Positions 59,242 to 64,000 of a stretch of DNA of 64,000 nucleotides are shown here, piece after piece. The position numbers and the translations under genes were made by a program. This DNA comes from Pelecanus crispus (lineage: Eukaryota > Chordata > Aves > Pelecaniformes > Pelecanidae): assembly GCF_030463565.1 (NCBI RefSeq), contig NC_134643.1:168290491-168354490 (forward strand), in the 5' to 3' direction. How positions within the stretch are numbered: position 1 is the first letter of the stretch; every line of letters starts with the position of its first letter. The notes beneath the pieces are model-generated. The model made no database searches. It had not been told where the DNA came from and worked only from the letters and a program-made list of their open reading frames with translations.

Positions 59242-60982
59242 GTGATGGAGACTCGGGCTGAGACAGCCCTTTTTGATCACTGTTTTTCCTTTCTGCCTCC
59301 ATTGAGATAAGCCGGGCAGCTTGTGCCTCTCCTCAGCGTAGCGATGCACCGCTGCCAGGTCACGTTCAGTTAAAGCAGGTTTAGTTGGAGCTGCATGAAA
59401 CTCCATGTGGATGTTCCTACCTAAATACATCAGTCGAGGAAAATAAGGATATCCATGGGTTTGGTTTAACTTTGCCGGCTTTAACTCACGGGTTTTTTTA
59501 ATTAAACCCATGCATCTGCAAGTTGAAGACCCTTATAGCATGTGTGCTTTTTCAGGTTCCTGCTGGACACACAAATTGGTAGTTTACAAAATTCACATGG
59601 TTTTTCCATAAAAGAGTTTCTCCTCTGTCAAATAGATAGAACAGATCTTTGGGAGATTGATTTCATTATGTGCAACTTAGCAGTTCCTTTGACTAGGAAA
59701 AGTATCCAAATACAGGTTTTCCAGATGTTTTAAGGAATTCAAGGCATGAACATTTTGAAGAGTAGTCAGTATTTGAGCATTTTTTTAAAATCTAGCTGCT
59801 TACAGATGAAAGTGTATTTATCACAGTAAATGGAAGTGAGCCTGCAGTATGTTAGAAATAGCTCTAAAGGAGATTAGCAGTATATTTTCTTAATACTTCA
59901 GGAGTCAGAGCAGTGCAAAGTTCAGTGGTAAACTAGGCAGATCTATATTTGATATATATAAAAAATGTTAAATAAATTTCTTTGAAGATAGCAATTGCTG
60001 GAGGCCCTGTTCGTGGAAAGTGAGGTGGCAAAAACATCACTCTTGCAGGAGAAGACTGCACTGTTACAAACACCACATGGTATCTTTCTAAATTAAAAAA
60101 AAAATGTCGTGGTAAGTGATGGAAGAATCTGAATGGAAGATGTACTGAGCCTTAGGTATTGCAGTAAAGTGTGGCTAGGAGGCTCAAGCTTAAAGGTCCA
60201 AAAAGCAAGTTGTAGTGCCAAGTATTTTGGAAGATTGCCTTCCAGGGTGCTTGGGCCAACAGACAGGAGGGCTCGCTGTCCTGCGTTCATGTTATTACCT
60301 GCTCTGTTCAAAATTCCAAAACATGGAAATTAATTTTGTAGATTAGTGAAACCTTGTGCTGGGCCTAGGCATGTTCTTGGAAAGGTTGATTTTCAACTTT
60401 TTTTACAGAAGTGGGCAAGACAGAAGGGTGTAACTTTTCTGTATGTGGATAAAGCAAGAGAGAAGTCCTCGTGGTTCTCTGTGGGTATGAAAAGACAGGC
60501 ATTTCCTCAAGGTTTCCCTTTGTGTGGGGGTAGATGTGGGTGTGAAGGATGGGAGAGGCTGGGAAGAGTTGGACCCTGGGTTGCTGAAGTGAGTGATCTG
60601 GGTCTGTCTGATACTGGCTCGGGCAGGGTTTTGGTAGCTGAGGGCTGGAGGAAATGCTTGGGCCTGTGCTGTGAAGCAGAGGTGTGTCCCACGGTCGGTT
60701 TTTTTGAGGTGCACCTGGGTGCGCTGACTGCAAGGAAGACACCTCTGCTGCGGGTGTTCAGTACCAGACCCCCATCTCTTCCCATCAGAGGTCTGTCCTT
60801 TTGGAGTGTGAGTCTGCTGTGTGCCCCGGTTTCCTATAGGAGGAGTGGGGATGTGCAGCCTGCTCGCCTCCTGACGCCGAATGAGAATGCAGCCAGCATG
60901 CATATGGAGAGCAGAGCTCATGGCGGGCACCGCAGAGTAGCTGTCCCAGGGGTTGCCCTGACCATAGGTTGGATGTATATGT
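59242..60982. other. Intergenic, nothing recognised
   Basis: Opposing frames of 212 codons (60346, plus) and 198 codons (60403, minus) overlap here. Neither has a recognisable domain. Confidence 0.55.
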
Positions 60983-61591
60983 AGAGGTGCATCAAACACA
61001 GCATAACCAGCCGGTCAAAAGAGGCGATTATCCCGCTGTTTTCAGCATTGGTGCAGCCTCACCTGGAGCACTGTGTGCAGTTCTGGGCCCCACAATTTAA
61101 GACAGATGCAAAGGTACTCAAATGCGTCCAGAGGAGGGCAACAAAGCTGGTGACAGGGCTGGAAGGAATGTCCTGTGAGGAGCAGATGAGGACTTTGGGT
61201 TTGTCTAGTTTGGAGAAAAGGTGGCTGAGGGGCGACCTCATTGCTCTCTACGGCTTCCTGAGGAGGGGAAGTGGAAGGGAGGTGCTGAGCTCTTCTGCCT
61301 GGTATCCAGTGGTAGGATGCATGGGAATGGTTCAAAGCTGTGCCGGGGAGGTTTAGACTGGACACTAGGAAGCACTTCTTCACCGAGAGGGTGGTCAAAC
61401 ACTGGAACAGGCTTCCTAGAGAGGTGGTCGGTGCCCCAAGCCTGTCAGTGTTTAAGGGGCATTTGGACAATGCCCTTAACAACGTGCTTTAACTTTTTGT
61501 CAGCCCTCAATTGGTCAGGCAGTTGGACTAGGTGATCATTGTAGGTCCCTCCCAACTGAAATAGTCTAGTCTATTCTATTCTGTTCTGTTC
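60983..61591 (+). mobile_element. CR1 LINE 3' fragment, older subfamily
   Basis: It encodes the C-terminal part of ORF2 ([53 protein letters not shown]) with frame breaks, then the 3' UTR (GTTGGACTAGGTGATCATTG) and a TCTATTCTATTCTGTTCTGT tail. The 3' tail repeat differs from the ATTCTATG type, so this is another CR1 subfamily. Confidence 0.9.
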
Positions 61592-61999
61592 TACCTATGT
61601 CTGCTAATAGGAGGGGAATTAAATGAGGCCACATTTGCAGAAAGATGCAGTGTATTTTGTTATATCAATTCATGGCCAGGTTTGCAGGAAGATGCAGAGT
61701 ATTTTGTTATATCAATTCATATATGTGGGAAAAGCGAACAAGCTTTTTTGCACAACAACCAACATAAAAACCTACATAAAACTAAGAGCTTGTAATTTGT
61801 GAGGAAAGCGGTCCTTGTGTTAGTGCAAATACCAATAATGTTGGTATTTGCATGGAAGTAGAGGTGTGGTGTGATTAATAGTAGACATGTTACTGTTTAT
61901 ATTGGAAAGGGCAATGTTAAAAATGCAGATGAGAGGTGAGGCTCATTGCAAGTTCCTATGAGATGAGTGGAGGAAAATATTAAGGGGGAGCCTGAGGGA

Positions 62000-62411
62000 T
62001 GTGGAGAAATTGAAAGGGGGCAGAGGAGGGCTAACAAGGTGGTTAGGGGTCTACAGCACAGGATCTGCAAAAAGAGTTTGAGGGGGTGGAGCTTGTTTAG
62101 TGTGGTAAAGAGAAGGCAAAGGGGCACTCTGATAGTGGCCTACAGTTACTTGAAGAATAGTCACAAAACTATCAGAACCATTTTCTTCTTGATAGTAGCA
62201 GATACTCGGTGAGCTATTAGGAAAAACTTTTTCATCAGGAGGAGAGCACAGCCATGCAACAGGTTGCCCAGAGAGGTCATGGACTGTTTGTTCATCTTAA
62301 AAGCCACAGGTGATGTGAACTAGTGTTGGTGATAGGCCTGCGTTGAGCAGAAAGTTGGACTAGATGATCACCAGAGGTCCCTTGTGAATGACATTTCTGT
62401 GAGTCTATGAT
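62000..62411 (+). mobile_element. CR1 LINE 3' fragment, old
   Basis: A strongly diverged ORF2 C-terminal remnant (GGCAGAGGAGGGCTAACAAG onward) and 3' UTR (AGTTGGACTAGATGATCACC, GTGAGTCTATGATA). The 5' limit is approximate. Confidence 0.8.
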
Positions 62412-63575
62412 ATATGGTGCAGAGGAAGCGATGGAATGGAGGGTATGATCAAGTATGTATGGTGTGAATGTTCTTGGAGAGGTATATATTTACGAGTGAC
62501 CAGAAAGATGAGAAACTGAAGAGTGTGTGGAAGGGACTGAAAAGCCAGGTAGCTATAAACATGGAACATGGTGGTAAGGCAGGGCAGTGCAAGGGACTGA
62601 AATATTAAGAAAAGGTAACAGGAAGAGCAGGTTTTTGGAGAAGAGTAGTAAGGATGAGTGAGGGAATAGGATAATTTTGTATGATGGAGGAGAAGGATGC
62701 TCCTGCCTGGGGACAGTGTTTGAAGCAGCTGAGCAGGAGCAGGGGAATGGGAACACTGAGCTGGGGAGTACGAGGAATCGTGGTGAGGCAGGGAGATAGG
62801 CGTCAGTTGTCGGTTGCCTTTGAAGAAAAGTATTTGGGCGCGGGATGGTGAAGTAGGTGATGTACACAAGCCGCGAGATGCTTTGTGGGGATGAAGCGTT
62901 TGGGATTGGTGGAGCGAGGCAGGAGTGACAGGCAGGCATGGCGAGGTTGTAGGGTTATATGGTTGTAAGAGAGGGTCTGGTACGTGGCGACAGCAGGCAG
63001 AGGTGTGTTGGTGCGATGGGTGAGGAGGGCATGTGGCAGCGGCATGCAAAGGGCGCATGACTGCGTTAGGGTGAGGAAGGCGTGCGAAGGCGCCTGACGG
63101 GAGGTTGGTGTGCGGGCGCAGGGAGGGTATGGAGTTGCACGGGAGAGATTGCATGGAGCTACCAGGTGAGGCACCCGGGCACGCAGCAGCGTGAAGCAGA
63201 TGTGCGGAGAAATGGCATACGTACCATATGCTGATGGTGGGGAGGTGACGGCTTGTCACCACATGAGTAGGTGGGGCTGGAGAAGGGCCTAAAACGGGGG
63301 GGGGGTAGAGGAGTGTAACGTTATGGTAGTGTGAGGAAGGTTTGTGAGCCAGGAGCAGCACGGAGGAGGGACAGGGTGGTGGGTGGGGAGGTGCGTGGAT
63401 GCAGTGAAGTGAAATGGGTCTATAGGGTGCCGTGTATAGGCTTCCATGGTGTGGAAGAGAGAAAACACGGGCTGTGTAGCTGTGGTAAGGGTCCATATAC
63501 GTAATGGTGTAGCTGAGGCTACGTTTGTAGATGTGAGTAGGGTGTGGAGGTGGTAAAGGACGCGTTGGTACAAGC
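62412..63575. other. G-skewed tract upstream of the right-edge CpG island
   Basis: Over more than 1 kb the plus strand carries many more G than C (repeated GGTG, GGAGG, GGCATG-type words) while remaining non-repetitive to the eye. Because T is scarce relative to purines, the minus strand lacks stops: 363 codons are open at 62405-63496. Its predicted peptide is Ser/Pro/His/Leu-rich low complexity with no domain. Confidence 0.6.
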
Positions 63576-63579
63576 CTAC

Positions 63580-64000
63580 GGCCTCCAAGGCGGGAGGAGC
63601 GCTGGGATCCGCGGGAGAGGGCAAATCAGCGCGACGCTGCCGGGAGAAGGCGGAGGTCCCGGGGGAAGAAGACAGCGGGACGGGGAGGTGGACGGGCTTT
63701 GTGCCGAGCAGGGAGCCGAGTCCCCGCAGCGGGACGCGGGTGCGGCGTGCCTGGGCTGCGCGGCGACGGCCAGACCGCCGCCGGTCCCGGGCTGCCGCCA
63801 TCGCCGGGACGGGACGGGGCAGGGCCCGGGGCGGGCGAGGTGTCCGGCGCAGGGCCCGGGGCGGGCGAGGTGTCTGGGGCCGGGCCGGGGCGGGCGGGAG
63901 GCGGCGCGGCCGGGCCTCACTGCCGCCTCTCCCCGCTCACTCGGCGCAGGCCGCGGCTGCCATAGCGACGCGGAGGACGCCGGCGCCGAGCGCAGCCCCG
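63580..64000. promoter_or_regulatory. CpG island at right edge, candidate promoter (possibly DZIP1)
   Basis: A dense CpG block continuing to the window end. It contains two identical 24 bp copies at 30 bp spacing (63821-63844 and 63851-63874), each with a GGGGCGGG Sp1-type box. In human the gene divergently upstream of DNAJC3 is DZIP1, so this may be its promoter. No DZIP1 coding sequence is present in the window, so the assignment rests on gene order only. Confidence 0.55.
63956..63969 (+). promoter_or_regulatory. RFX X-box-like site
   Basis: GCTGCCATAGCGAC matches the degenerate ciliary-gene X-box RYYNYY-AT-RRNRAC at all fixed positions and the palindromic consensus GTTGCCATGGCAAC at 11 of 14. 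DZIP1 is a ciliary gene, which fits, but a site this short can arise by chance. Confidence 0.4.

Noticed and set aside
58123..59511. 462-codon minus-strand open frame over the second CpG island
   Set aside because: It runs through a minisatellite and a GGA repeat and is low complexity. It is best explained by composition.
60346..60999. Opposing frames of 212 and 198 codons
   Set aside because: They overlap each other almost completely, show no motif, and no splice or conservation evidence is available.
62405..63496. 363-codon minus-strand open frame as a gene
   Set aside because: The peptide is low-complexity Ser/Pro/His/Leu with no domain, and the purine-rich plus strand makes stops on the minus strand rare. 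Only the skew itself is worth noting.

Overview
The window is vertebrate nuclear DNA, almost certainly from a bird. It holds one gene split by eleven GT-AG introns, CpG-island promoters, and CR1 LINEs ending in the avian-type ATTCTATG repeat tail. There is no bacterial-style gene packing. Most open frames are CR1 coding sequence or chance frames.

Layout. (1) Positions 42486 down to 1514 on the minus strand carry a complete, intact DNAJC3 (p58IPK) gene. Its 12 coding exons join in phase to 504 codons plus stop. The protein has a signal peptide, a TPR array and a C-terminal J domain with HPD. The stretch 1-1513 is 3' UTR or downstream flank. (2) The DNAJC3 introns hold CR1 copies: a nearly full-length but decayed one at 26.1-30.4 kb, a young 5'-truncated one at 21.7-23.3 kb, and short pieces at 11.5-12.1 and 12.7-12.9 kb. 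(3) The DNAJC3 promoter lies in a CpG island at about 41.9-42.85 kb. It contains a perfect ER stress response element (CCAAT-N9-CCACG) 88 nt upstream of the start codon. (4) The upstream intergenic region (43-64 kb) holds an unrecognised decayed coding-like tract (43.8-45.0 kb), a degenerate R2-type retrotransposon outside rDNA (about 46.0-48.34 kb), a CR1 whose ORF2 is open for 951 codons (50.8-53.9 kb), a GC-rich patch (54.95-55.31 kb), a second CpG island with a minisatellite (58.0-59.2 kb), older CR1 pieces (61.0-62.4 kb), a strongly G-skewed tract (62.4-63.57 kb) and a third CpG island at the right edge (63.58-64.0 kb). In human, DZIP1 lies divergently upstream of DNAJC3. The right-edge island, which carries an RFX X-box-like site, could therefore be its promoter, but no DZIP1 coding sequence is visible here.

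Most interesting signal. In the young CR1 the end of ORF1 reads GCU UUA AAC UAG. This places the heptamer U-UUA-AAC, a canonical -1 frameshift slippery site, in the correct phase on the last two sense codons. The -1 frame leads straight into ORF2, which has no AUG before its endonuclease domain. The same heptamer sits at the same place in the clearly different 26-30 kb CR1. Frameshifting as the route from ORF1 to ORF2 is my inference. DNAJC3 is the only cellular gene whose structure I can fully support.
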